Positions 40,497 to 48,900 of a DNA stretch of 48,925 nt are shown here, piece after piece; positions within the stretch are counted from its first letter, which is position 1, and each line of letters starts with the position of its first letter. The translations under genes were made by a program, and so were the position numbers. The notes beneath the pieces were generated by a model. That model was not told where the DNA came from, searched no databases, and was given only the letters and a program-made list of their open reading frames with translations. The DNA comes from Chloroherpeton thalassium (GTDB lineage Bacteria; Bacteroidota; Ignavibacteria; Kapaibacteriales; UBA2268): assembly GCA_020722095.1 (NCBI GenBank), contig DYLM01000001.1:1-48925 (forward strand), given 5' to 3'.

Positions 40497-42008
40497 ATGA
40501 AAAATATGTTTAAAAGAATACTTATTGCTAATCGTGGGGAAATTGCAATTCGAGTGATGCGTGCTGCAAAAGAGTTAAATATCGAAACCGTTGCAGTTTT
40601 TCACGAAGCCGACAAGAAATCATATTACTTGCAATTTGCTGATTATTTAATGCAAATCTACGGCGAAACCCCGAAAGCAGCTTATTTAGATGCAGAACAA
40701 ATAATCAAAAAAGCAAAGGAAATAAATTGCGATGCAATACATCCAGGTTATGGATTTTTATCTGAAAATTCTGATTTTGCCCGAAAGTGCGAGGAAAATA
40801 ATATAAAATTCATTGGTCCGAAAGCAGATTCTATTGATGCAATGGGAAGCAAAACACAAGCCCGTCAATTAATGCATAAAGCAAATGTGCCAATTGTCCC
40901 TGGGACTTTATCTCCAATTACAGACATTGAAGAAGCTATGAACTTTGTGCAATCGATTGGATACCCCGTTTTGCTTAAAGCTGCTGCTGGTGGTGGTGGC
41001 AAGGGAATGCGTATTGTGCGAAATGAAGGTGAATTTGTTGAAAATTTTGAATCTGCCCAAAGAGAAGCAATAAATTCCTTTAAAGATGGTTCAATTTATA
41101 TCGAAAAATTAATTGAGAATGCAAAACATATTGAAATTCAGATAATTGGTGATGAGTTTGGAAATTATGCTTATTTAGGCGAACGCGATTGTTCTATTCA
41201 AAGACGGCATCAAAAATTGATTGAGGAAAGTCCTTCAACAGTTCTAACCCCCGAAATTAGAAGTAAAATGGGTGAAGTAGCCGTGAATGCAGCCAAGGCT
41301 GTAAATTATGTGAATGCTGGTACAATTGAATTTCTGTTTGATAATCAAAATAACTTCTACTTTCTGGAAATGAATACACGATTACAAGTGGAGCATCCCG
41401 TTACAGAGCTTGTTACGAATATTGATTTAGTAAAAGAGCAAATTATGGTAGCATCGGGACATAAATTATCCTTCAACCAAGATTCAATCAAAATTAATGG
41501 GCACGCAATAGAATGTAGAATTAATGCCGAAGATGTTTTCAATGATTTTATGCCAGATATTGGTACAATCACATATTTGAACGAACCTGATGGAATAGGA
41601 ATTCGCCTTGATAGTGGAGTTACTCAAGGTAGCGAGGTCTCGATGTTTTTCGATCCAATGTTAGCAAAATTAATAGCTTATGGAAAAGATAGAAAAGAAA
41701 CAATTGAAAAAATGAAAAGAGCGTTAAAGAATTTCACTTTGTTTGGTATAAAGTCAAATATTCCATTCCATTTAGCAGTTTTAAGTAATCCAAAGTTTGT
41801 AGAAGGTTCATATAACACTAACTTTATTACAAATGATTTTAGTATTGATGAAATCAAAAAATTGACTGAAAGTGATTTGGAACATTTAGCTGCGATAATT
41901 GCTTATTATCAAAGTGAGATCAAGCACAAATTTAACATACCAATAAAAAATACTTCAACAAAAAGCAATTGGAAACAAACACAATTATTAACCCGAAAAT
42001 TAATTTAA
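40497..42008 (+). CDS. accC: Acyl-CoA carboxylase, biotin carboxylase subunit
   Basis: A 503-residue ATP-dependent biotin carboxylase. The start MFKRILIANRGEIAIRVMRAAKEL is classic; the ATG three codons upstream (40497) is also open, and 40506 is the alternative start. Other motifs are AAAGGGGKGMRIV (ATP loop), ERDCSIQRRHQKLIEE, EMNTRLQVEHPVTE and RINAEDVFNDFMP. It carboxylates the biotin carried by the downstream subunit (15-nt gap). It lacks a fused BCCP domain, so the complex is three-subunit: this gene, the BCCP gene and the divergent carboxyltransferase gene. Confidence 0.93.
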   Translation: MKNMFKRILIANRGEIAIRVMRAAKELNIETVAVFHEADKKSYYLQFADYLMQIYGETPKAAYLDAEQIIKKAKEINCDAIHPGYGFLSENSDFARKCEENNIKFIGPKADSIDAMGSKTQARQLMHKANVPIVPGTLSPITDIEEAMNFVQSIGYPVLLKAAAGGGGKGMRIVRNEGEFVENFESAQREAINSFKDGSIYIEKLIENAKHIEIQIIGDEFGNYAYLGERDCSIQRRHQKLIEESPSTVLTPEIRSKMGEVAVNAAKAVNYVNAGTIEFLFDNQNNFYFLEMNTRLQVEHPVTELVTNIDLVKEQIMVASGHKLSFNQDSIKINGHAIECRINAEDVFNDFMPDIGTITYLNEPDGIGIRLDSGVTQGSEVSMFFDPMLAKLIAYGKDRKETIEKMKRALKNFTLFGIKSNIPFHLAVLSNPKFVEGSYNTNFITNDFSIDEIKKLTESDLEHLAAIIAYYQSEIKHKFNIPIKNTSTKSNWKQTQLLTRKLI

Positions 42009-42023
42009 TTAGGAACAAAAAAT

Positions 42024-42542
42024 ATGGAAAATTGTAAAATAAAAATAAATGATAAATCATTTTCAATTGAAAGATCGCCTGATGGTAAAACTATTTTTGT
42101 TAATTCAAAGCCATATCAAGTTGAATTAATTAAATCACTTTCCAAGGATTATTTCTCATTTGCATCAAATGCAAAAATAATGAAAGTAGGATTTCAGCCT
42201 ACTGAAAACAATAATCTGAAAGTTTATGTTGATAATATCGAGACCGAAGTGGAATTGATGAACAAAACTAAGGAAATGATTAATAAATTAGGTATGAATA
42301 TCGGTGGATCTGCAAATAGCGGAATAGTTCAGATTAAAGCACCAATGCCCGGCTTAGTTGTGAAAATTCTTAAAACCGAAGGTGATTTAGTTGAGAAAAA
42401 TGAGACACTAATTATTGTTGAAGCAATGAAAATGGAAAATTCAATAAAATCTAACTTTAAAGGTAAGATAATTTCCGTAAAAGCAAAACAAGGATCACCG
42501 ACAAACAAAAACGATGTTCTGTTTGAATTAGAAATCCTTTAA
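42024..42542 (+). CDS. Biotin carboxyl carrier protein (biotinyl subunit)
   Basis: A 172-residue protein whose C-terminal 75 residues are a biotinyl domain: VQIKAPMPGLVVKILKTEGDLVEKNETLIIVEAMKMENSIKS, with the biotinylated Lys136 in EAMKMEN. The first 90 residues form an extension like that of oxaloacetate decarboxylase or propionyl-CoA carboxylase biotin proteins. It follows the biotin carboxylase gene by 15 nt and together they form an operon facing away from the carboxyltransferase gene. Confidence 0.93.
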   Translation: MENCKIKINDKSFSIERSPDGKTIFVNSKPYQVELIKSLSKDYFSFASNAKIMKVGFQPTENNNLKVYVDNIETEVELMNKTKEMINKLGMNIGGSANSGIVQIKAPMPGLVVKILKTEGDLVEKNETLIIVEAMKMENSIKSNFKGKIISVKAKQGSPTNKNDVLFELEIL

Positions 42543-42569
42543 TTTTTCGCAAAATCAAAGCAAATTAAA

Positions 42570-42589
42570 TTTAATCTTAACAGATTAAA
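42570..42589. terminator. Hairpin between convergent genes
   Basis: The arms tttaatct (42570-42577) and agattaaa (42582-42589) pair around taac, directly before the stop codon of the leftward small gene. The T-tail is poor on both strands, so a terminator is only suggested. Confidence 0.35.
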
Positions 42590-42865
42590 CTAAATTCGAA
42601 TATCCAAATATCCTTTGGCTATTTGATTTTGTGCTGTTGCTTGAATCTGCTGTACTGGAGCAGCTGCCGACATCATTTGCAATAATTGCTTTTGCAAATT
42701 GTTGTCAGTACCAATAACATCGCCTCTCATTGATTGACGAAGCATTTCTGTTTGTAATTTCTGCTGTGGGTTGCTACCCTCTTTGTTCTCCTGAACTTCA
42801 GCAGTTGTTTGTAGAATCCTTTCTTGCTCGTAATTACTTCCTGTTTTAATTGCATCAATTGCCAT
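42590..42865 (-). CDS. Small protein, possibly YjfB-like putative motility protein
   Basis: A 91-residue protein that I do not firmly recognise. It is Gln/Met-rich and mostly helical in appearance, with a long Gln-Glu-Lys stretch (residues 14-50) and the ending LLQMMSAAAPVQQIQATAQNQIAKGYLDIRI. The ending resembles the C-terminus of YjfB-type putative motility proteins, which close with a Gly-x-x-(I/L)-D-I-(K/R)-(I/V) tail. No transmembrane segment or signal peptide. AGAGAGGGAG precedes the ATG, a good ribosome site, and TAATTTTG lies on the minus strand upstream as a possible -7 element. The gene has its own transcript. Confidence 0.55.
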   Translation of the reverse strand: MAIDAIKTGSNYEQERILQTTAEVQENKEGSNPQQKLQTEMLRQSMRGDVIGTDNNLQKQLLQMMSAAAPVQQIQATAQNQIAKGYLDIRI

Positions 42866-43016
42866 AACTCCCTCTCTATTTACAATACAAAATTAATAAT
42901 AATTTTGGATTTATAAGTATCTTTTTTATAATTAACGTCACTTTTAATATTTTATTTAGTTTTTTTAGTAATTTTTTGTTATTTTTTATTAATTTTGAAT
43001 AAAATAAGGATTTTAA

Positions 43017-43760
43017 ATGACAAAAAATTTACCAAAAATTGCCATAGTTGGTTATGGTGCAATGGGTAAAGTTGTAGAAGAGATTGCCAATAGGAAGGGC
43101 TTCCCTATCACAGCTATTTACGACATTGACAAACCACTTCAGAGCGACCCAAATCTAAATTTCGATGTTGCCATCAATTTCTCCACCCCAGATTCACTTA
43201 TGGAGAATATCAATTTCTTAGCTTCCAAACGAAAGAATATTGTAATTGGCACAACTGGTTGGTATGACAAAATGGACGAAATTCGTTCTATAGCCGATAA
43301 ATCCAATATTGGGGTGGTTTGGGGTAGCAATTTTTCGATGGGAATGCAATACTTCTTTAGAATAGTACAAAGGTCTGCAATTTTAATGAAAAAATTAGAA
43401 GAATTTGATGTAGGAATTATCGAAACACACCACAAAAGAAAGAAAGATGCTCCAAGCGGGACTTCCATTTCACTTGCAAAGTATTTTCTAAATGAACTTT
43501 TCACTTATGACGGATATTCAACAAATCCTGATGAGTGTTTAAACGATTCCAAGAAAATTCCAATTACTTCACTTAGATTGGGAGATGTTTTTGGTGAACA
43601 TACCGTTAAAATTGAATCACCTTATGATACAATTGAACTTAAACATATTGCTAAAAACAGAAGTGGCTTGGCGCTGGGAGCTTTAGAAGCGGCAAAATGG
43701 ATAAACCGCAAACAAGGTTTTTTCAGTTTCAATGAGATTTTATCAAGTTATTGGAGCTAA
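43017..43760 (+). CDS. dapB: 4-hydroxy-tetrahydrodipicolinate reductase
   Basis: A 247-residue DapB. NAD(P)-binding start KIAIVGYGAMGKVVEEIANRK, then VIGTTGWYD, WGSNFSMGMQYFFRIV and the catalytic/substrate motif IIETHHKRKKDAPSGTSISLAK, where the His residues and Lys contribute to catalysis. It reduces hydroxytetrahydrodipicolinate in the lysine/diaminopimelate pathway; DapF of the same pathway is encoded at 2234-3076. AAGGATTTTAA precedes the ATG. TAATTTTG at 42990-42997 is a possible -7 element without a matching -33. Confidence 0.94.
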   Translation: MTKNLPKIAIVGYGAMGKVVEEIANRKGFPITAIYDIDKPLQSDPNLNFDVAINFSTPDSLMENINFLASKRKNIVIGTTGWYDKMDEIRSIADKSNIGVVWGSNFSMGMQYFFRIVQRSAILMKKLEEFDVGIIETHHKRKKDAPSGTSISLAKYFLNELFTYDGYSTNPDECLNDSKKIPITSLRLGDVFGEHTVKIESPYDTIELKHIAKNRSGLALGALEAAKWINRKQGFFSFNEILSSYWS

Positions 43761-43823
43761 ACTATTCTGTTCGTAAAGCTTGTAATGTTTATAAAGTGGA
43801 AAGTGGAAATATAACGAAAATTG

Positions 43824-43952
43824 AGGCTGTCTCATAAGTAAGCTTTGCTGTCATTCCCACGAAAGTGGGAATCCATAAATCCGCTCTGGCTGTGGATCCC
43901 CGTTTGCACGGGAATGATAATTTTGAAATATTATGGACTTATGAGACAGCCT
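43824..43952. mobile_element. Non-autonomous inverted-repeat element (MITE-like), 129 bp
   Basis: The perfect 16-bp terminal inverted repeats aggctgtctcataagt (43824-43839) and acttatgagacagcct (43937-43952) bound an element with no coding capacity. Inside it has two hairpins, attcccac-gaaa-gtgggaat (around 43853-43872) and one built around ccccgtttgcacgggaat (around 43899-43916). Its right half (43895-43942, reverse strand) matches 104-151 at 45 of 48 positions, and its end matches 38561-38578, so it belongs to a dispersed family. No target-site duplication is obvious by eye. A full-length transposase with these ends is not in the window. Confidence 0.8.
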
Positions 43953-44022
43953 TATTTTATTAGGTTTACTGTCATTTTAACAAAAATATACTCAGACATT
44001 TAGTCTGATTGCACATTTATTT

Positions 44023-44442
44023 CTATTGATTAATCAAAATACCTTCATAAGTTACTTCGCAACCTGATTGCTTGAACATTGCAGAAGCACCGCAATATGT
44101 ATTTTGACTTAATTCTATTGAACGGTCCAAATCTTTTTGTTCAGCATCTGGGCTTACTAAAGTATATTTCAAATGAACTTTGGTATAAACTTTTGGATGC
44201 TTATCGGCACGAAGTCCTTCAACTTCCATTTTTAATTCAGTTATTGTTTTTCTCTTTTTTCTCAAAATTGCAGCTACATCCATCATCGAGCAGCCAGCCA
44301 TTGCTTGAAGCATGACAACCATTGGAGCAGCGGCTGTGTTCTCACCACCGACTTCAGGAACTGTGTCAAAATATGTTTTATGCCCATTGCTTTCGGTAGC
44401 AGTGATGTGCATATTGCCGTCTAATACTAAATTTACAATCAT
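44023..44442 (-). CDS. osmC: OsmC/Ohr family protein
   Basis: A 139-residue OsmC-family protein. Two redox-active Cys positions are visible: GCSMMDVAAILRKKR (peroxidatic) and NTYCGASAMFKQSGCEV (resolving). The fold suits detoxification of organic hydroperoxides. It is a single gene located between the inverted-repeat element and the DegT aminotransferase gene. No clear promoter is seen. Confidence 0.85.
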   Translation of the reverse strand: MIVNLVLDGNMHITATESNGHKTYFDTVPEVGGENTAAAPMVVMLQAMAGCSMMDVAAILRKKRKTITELKMEVEGLRADKHPKVYTKVHLKYTLVSPDAEQKDLDRSIELSQNTYCGASAMFKQSGCEVTYEGILINQ

Positions 44443-44618
44443 ATTACCCTTATTTTGTTGAAAATTATTTTTAGTTATGACGAAAATAATTATTCTGAAT
44501 TTTATTTTTTACAGGCAGCAATTAACCAATTATTCAATATTGTGAATACATTCTGATTAGAAAATTAGAAATAGAAGTCTAATATTTCTTAATTTGCATT
44601 TTTACAAATTACAATTTT

Positions 44619-45767
44619 ATGAAAGTTCCATTATTAGATTTAGTAGCCCAATATAATTCCATTTCTCATCAAATTGAACCTGAATTATTGAGAGTGGCTC
44701 GCACTCAAATGTGTATTCTGGGGAAAGATGTTGAAAATTTAGAAATCGCTCTTGCAAATTATCTTGATGTTAAAAATGCAATTACAGTATCAAGTGGAAG
44801 TGATGCGCTGCTAATGTCCTTGATGTTGCTTGGCATAAAGGCCGGTGATGAAGTAATAATGCCGACTTTCTCATTTTTTGCAACAGCGGGAAGTGTGGCT
44901 CGATTAGGGGCAACACCAATTTTTGTTGATTCAGAGTTTGATACTTATAATATTGACCCAAAGCAAATCGAAGCAAAAATTACTGATAAAACTAAAGCAA
45001 TCATTCCTGTTCATCTTTACGGACAATCTGCTGCAATAGATGAAATTATGCAAATTGCAAAGGAACATAATCTTTTTGTTATAGAAGATGCGGCTCAATC
45101 GCTTGGCACTCAATACAAAGATGGAAAATTTGTTGGTTCAATTGGAGATTTGGGATGTTTTTCATTCTATCCATCAAAAAATCTTGGTGCATTCGGTGAT
45201 GGTGGATTAATCATTACAAATAATGATGAATATGCTACAAAATTAAAGCAAATGCGCAATCATGGAATGAATCCAAAATATTATCATAAATTTATTGGGG
45301 GAAATTTCAGATTAGATGCAATTCAAGCGGCAGTGCTAAATGTGAAATTACCTTATTTGGATAGTTGGCACAAAGCAAGACAAAATAATGCAGAATTATA
45401 TAATTCATTATTTGCCCAAAATGGTTTGATTGGTGAGGAAAATTCACCTATAATTATCCCAAAAGCAATTTACCAAAATGATAATCTCAAAAATTATCAT
45501 ATTTATCATCAATACACAATTCAAACAGCGGATAGAGATAGTTTAAAGGATTATTTAACGCAAAATGAAATTGGCTCGGATATTTATTACCCAATTCCTT
45601 TTCATCGTCAAGAGTGTTTTGGATATTTAAATTGCAATGATGATGCTTTTCCTATTGCTAATAAACTTGCTGAAAGAGTGATTTCATTGCCAGTTTATCC
45701 AGAATTAACTGAAGAACAAATAAGATTTGTGGTTGAAAAAATCACAGAATTTTATCATAAAAAATAA
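44619..45767 (+). CDS. DegT/DnrJ/EryC1/StrS-family aminotransferase
   Basis: A 382-residue PLP-dependent sugar aminotransferase. Visible motifs are SGSDALLMSLMLLGIKAGDEVIMPTFSFFATAGSVARLGATPIFVD, IIPVHLYGQSA, FVIEDAAQSLGTQY and FSFYPSKNLGAFGDGGLI, where the Lys of SKNLGAFGDGG carries PLP. Such enzymes make amino-deoxy sugars for surface polysaccharides. The window also encodes a flippase, a glycosyltransferase and gmhA, but none is adjacent; serS follows after 35 nt. Product identity is unknown. Confidence 0.88.
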   Translation: MKVPLLDLVAQYNSISHQIEPELLRVARTQMCILGKDVENLEIALANYLDVKNAITVSSGSDALLMSLMLLGIKAGDEVIMPTFSFFATAGSVARLGATPIFVDSEFDTYNIDPKQIEAKITDKTKAIIPVHLYGQSAAIDEIMQIAKEHNLFVIEDAAQSLGTQYKDGKFVGSIGDLGCFSFYPSKNLGAFGDGGLIITNNDEYATKLKQMRNHGMNPKYYHKFIGGNFRLDAIQAAVLNVKLPYLDSWHKARQNNAELYNSLFAQNGLIGEENSPIIIPKAIYQNDNLKNYHIYHQYTIQTADRDSLKDYLTQNEIGSDIYYPIPFHRQECFGYLNCNDDAFPIANKLAERVISLPVYPELTEEQIRFVVEKITEFYHKK

Positions 45768-45802
45768 TTTAAATTGATTATCATAAAATAAAATAAAAAA
45801 AT

Positions 45803-47074
45803 ATGTTAGATTTAAAATTCATACGCGATAATTTTGAATTAGTTAAAGAGAATATTCAAAATAAAAACGAAAAAACAGATTTAGGTCGCTTCTCGGAATT
45901 AGAAGAAAGCCGCCGAAATATTATTCAAACAGTTGAAAATTTGAAGAATGAGAGAAATAATGCCACCAAAGAAATTGCAAACCTAAAAAAAGAAGGCAAA
46001 AATGCAGATGATATTATTTCACAAATGAAAAGTGTTTCGGATAATATAAAAGAACTTGACGATAAGTTGAAAGAAGTAGAAGGCGAGATAACTGATATTG
46101 TTGCTCGTATTCCAAATATGTTAGGCAAAGCAGTGCCAATCGGCAAATCATCTGACGATAACAAAGTTGTTCGTACTTGGGGCGAAAAGAAAGGTCAGAA
46201 ACTCAAAGCAAACCATATTGAGATAGCCAAAAAACTTGGGATAATTGATTTTGAACGTGGAGCAAAAGTAACTGGTTCGGGCTTTTCATTTTACATCGGC
46301 AAAGGGGCGGCATTAGAAAGAGCAATAATTAGATTTATGATAGATTATCACACAAATCATCATAATTATACAGAAATTTGGTCGCCTTTTGTTGTGAATG
46401 CAGCAAGTATGTATGGCACTGGGCAATTGCCAAAGATGGCAGAAGATATGTATTTTGTTGGTGAAGATAATTTATATTTAATTCCAACTGCCGAAGTTCC
46501 ACTTACAAATTACCATCGCGATGACATATTAAAAGTTGAAGATTTAACCAAGAAAATTTGTGGTTATTCTCCTTGCTTCCGCCGTGAGTCAGGTAGTTAT
46601 GGCAAGGAAGTTCATGGCTTTTTAAGAGTACATCAATTCAATAAAGTGGAAATGGTAAATTTCTCTTTACCCGAAAATTCATATCAGCAATTGGAAATTC
46701 TTACTGGTGAAGCCGAAGATATTTTGAAGGCATTAGAAATTCCGTATCGTGTGCTTTTATTATGTTCTGGCGATACTTCTTTCTCGAGTGCCCAAACTTA
46801 TGATTTAGAATTATGGGCAGAAGGCGAGGAAAAATGGTTGGAAGTATCAAGTTGCTCCAATTTTGAAGATTTCCAAGCAAGACGAGCAAATATTAGATTT
46901 AGACGAACTCCTAATTCAAAACCTGAATTTGTGCATACTCTAAATGGTTCGGGACTTGCAACATCGCGACTTTACGCTGCTATTTTAGAAAATTATGTGC
47001 AAGAAGATGGTAGCGTAATCATACCAGAAGCATTAAGAGATTATACAAAATTTGATGTGATTGAATCTGCTTAA
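45803..47074 (+). CDS. serS: Seryl-tRNA synthetase
   Basis: A 423-residue class II SerRS. The N-terminal coiled coil (about 30-105) for tRNA binding is evident from its Glu/Lys heptads. The core has motif 2 at ICGYSPCFRRESGSYGKEVHGFLRVHQFNKVEMV and motif 3 at HTLNGSGLATSRLYAAILENY, both classical. It charges tRNA-Ser. The gene overlaps the convergent maltosyltransferase gene by 4 nt. Confidence 0.97.
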   Translation: MLDLKFIRDNFELVKENIQNKNEKTDLGRFSELEESRRNIIQTVENLKNERNNATKEIANLKKEGKNADDIISQMKSVSDNIKELDDKLKEVEGEITDIVARIPNMLGKAVPIGKSSDDNKVVRTWGEKKGQKLKANHIEIAKKLGIIDFERGAKVTGSGFSFYIGKGAALERAIIRFMIDYHTNHHNYTEIWSPFVVNAASMYGTGQLPKMAEDMYFVGEDNLYLIPTAEVPLTNYHRDDILKVEDLTKKICGYSPCFRRESGSYGKEVHGFLRVHQFNKVEMVNFSLPENSYQQLEILTGEAEDILKALEIPYRVLLLCSGDTSFSSAQTYDLELWAEGEEKWLEVSSCSNFEDFQARRANIRFRRTPNSKPEFVHTLNGSGLATSRLYAAILENYVQEDGSVIIPEALRDYTKFDVIESA

Positions 47075-48900
47075 TTGGCTTTTGCAATCAACATTGTACT
47101 AAATTGATTATTAAATTTTAAAGTCCTTTGCTCGATAGATGTATCGATTGAGTAAAGGAATTTTTCATTGTCAAATGGAATTTTTTCATTTGATATTTGA
47201 ACAAGTTTTTCTTGATAGTTGGAAATAAAAAAATAATCTTTATCGTCAAGTGAAATTTCTATAATCAAGCAATCATCATTTTCAATCACCTTATTGAATG
47301 TAATTTTTGAATAACTATCAATAATCTTATTAATTTCTTGAATAAAATTAATAATGGTATTCGGATTTTTCCAATTTAATTGAGATGTTGAAAACAATGG
47401 TAAATTATCAGAAGAGAAACCATATTTCAATTCATCAGTAAAGTCTAAACCAGTATTGATAGGAGTGGATTCGAGCAACTCAAATCCATTCAGTATAAAT
47501 GGAATTGAATTTGGCAATAAATTGCAAAGCAAGTAACTCATTTTGGAATAATTTGCATTCTTAAATCTTTGGAATGCTCGTGGCGTATTGTGAGTTTCTG
47601 GTGTGCCAAAGTATTTTATCTGCATTTTTTGATTGATTAAATAATTCACTAAATCTTTTGCTTTCTGTAAGTTATACAAATCAAATGGCAAATATCCAGC
47701 AACTACTTCAAAGCCTTTTTCAATTGAATTATCGTTTATAACAAAATTTTCTTCATAAAATATAAAGTCCTCTTTTTTCTTTTTGGCTTGATGAATGATA
47801 TTTTCAAGTAATTTAGTGGGCAAAGAATGACCCATATCTAACATTATACCGTCAATATCAAATTTATCAATAAAATATGGAATAATTCCAGTTAAATATT
47901 CACTCAATTCCTTATTATCAAATTTTCCATTAATTAATTCCTGCTCGTACATTCTAACTGTATTATAAGCAATATAGTTATAATTATGATGGTTATGAAG
48001 TTTCAAATAAGTAACATCATCCCAAGTCGGTTGAGTGTCATCGGGGGGCCAGTCGGCAAATGCGCCAGGAATCACACCTCTCTCACCATTGGAATTTATG
48101 CCAATATACTCACCATTTTCAATAAATATTTCAGTTGGAGTTTCGGAAAATTGCGAAATATATTCTTTACTTGGTGTAATTAAATCTGTAAAGTCTTTGT
48201 TTTCAACTTTTTGTTTAATTTCGTGGAGTTCATTTTCGGTGAATTGTGGCAAAGTAAAATTTTGTTTTGCACTTTCTTTTATCCAATAAAACCAATCGGG
48301 ATGTTTTGGAATTAAAGTATTATCTTTACTTGAAGTCCTAAACACCATTTCTGCTATCACTTTAATTCCAAGAAGATGACAAGCCTCCACCAATGCAGCA
48401 AATTCTGTATCATCTTCAAAATTCAATAATGAATCTTTTAAATTTGGATCTAATTCATAATGATTTTTAATGGAATAAGGAGAACCTAAATTTCCTTTTT
48501 GTCCAATACTCCCAATTTCTGTAATAGGCAATAAATATAAATGTGTTATTCCTAACGACACCAAATAAGGAAGCAAGGCTATTGTTTTCAAAAAAGTACC
48601 ATTTTCCGAAAATGTAAGTGGTTGGTAAAATTTAGTTTGCGATTGATTTTGCTCAATATGTGTGTTGAGCCTTGTGAATGAATTATAAATGCGTGTTCTC
48701 TTATTTCTCTTGGCAGATTTACTTAAAAATTCTATTTCAATAATTTTATTGTAGAAAAATTGAGCTGCATTTACAGGAATCAACTCTCCTTTTGCAAAGT
48801 TCTGTTCAATCCAATAATCGGGAATAAAATACTCAATTGTGTCTGTTTGAGATTGTAATTCTATTAATTTTCGTTTAATTTTATTTAAGTTAGAGTTCAT
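47071..48900 (-). CDS. GH13 maltosyltransferase homologue (Thermotoga MTase-like) with a changed catalytic motif
   Basis: A 609-residue alpha-amylase-superfamily protein. As I recall the Thermotoga maritima maltosyltransferase, it shares the blocks FRTSSKDNTLIPKHPDWFYWI, QPTWDDVTYLKL, FDIDGIMLDMGHSLPTKLL, GTPETHNTPR and LLPNSIPFILNGFELLE. The nucleophile Asp sits in LDMGH and a candidate acid Glu in IFYEENFVI. One near-invariant GH13 residue is missing: the Arg two residues before the nucleophile is Met (GIMLD instead of GxRxD), and motif IV reads HN rather than HD. It would transfer maltosyl units within alpha-glucans, if active. The reading frame starts within 26 nt of the window end and overlaps serS by 4 nt at the 3' end. 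Confidence 0.7.
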   Translation of the reverse strand: MNSNLNKIKRKLIELQSQTDTIEYFIPDYWIEQNFAKGELIPVNAAQFFYNKIIEIEFLSKSAKRNKRTRIYNSFTRLNTHIEQNQSQTKFYQPLTFSENGTFLKTIALLPYLVSLGITHLYLLPITEIGSIGQKGNLGSPYSIKNHYELDPNLKDSLLNFEDDTEFAALVEACHLLGIKVIAEMVFRTSSKDNTLIPKHPDWFYWIKESAKQNFTLPQFTENELHEIKQKVENKDFTDLITPSKEYISQFSETPTEIFIENGEYIGINSNGERGVIPGAFADWPPDDTQPTWDDVTYLKLHNHHNYNYIAYNTVRMYEQELINGKFDNKELSEYLTGIIPYFIDKFDIDGIMLDMGHSLPTKLLENIIHQAKKKKEDFIFYEENFVINDNSIEKGFEVVAGYLPFDLYNLQKAKDLVNYLINQKMQIKYFGTPETHNTPRAFQRFKNANYSKMSYLLCNLLPNSIPFILNGFELLESTPINTGLDFTDELKYGFSSDNLPLFSTSQLNWKNPNTIINFIQEINKIIDSYSKITFNKVIENDDCLIIEISLDDKDYFFISNYQEKLVQISNEKIPFDNEKFLYSIDTSIEQRTLKFNNQFSTMLIAKAN

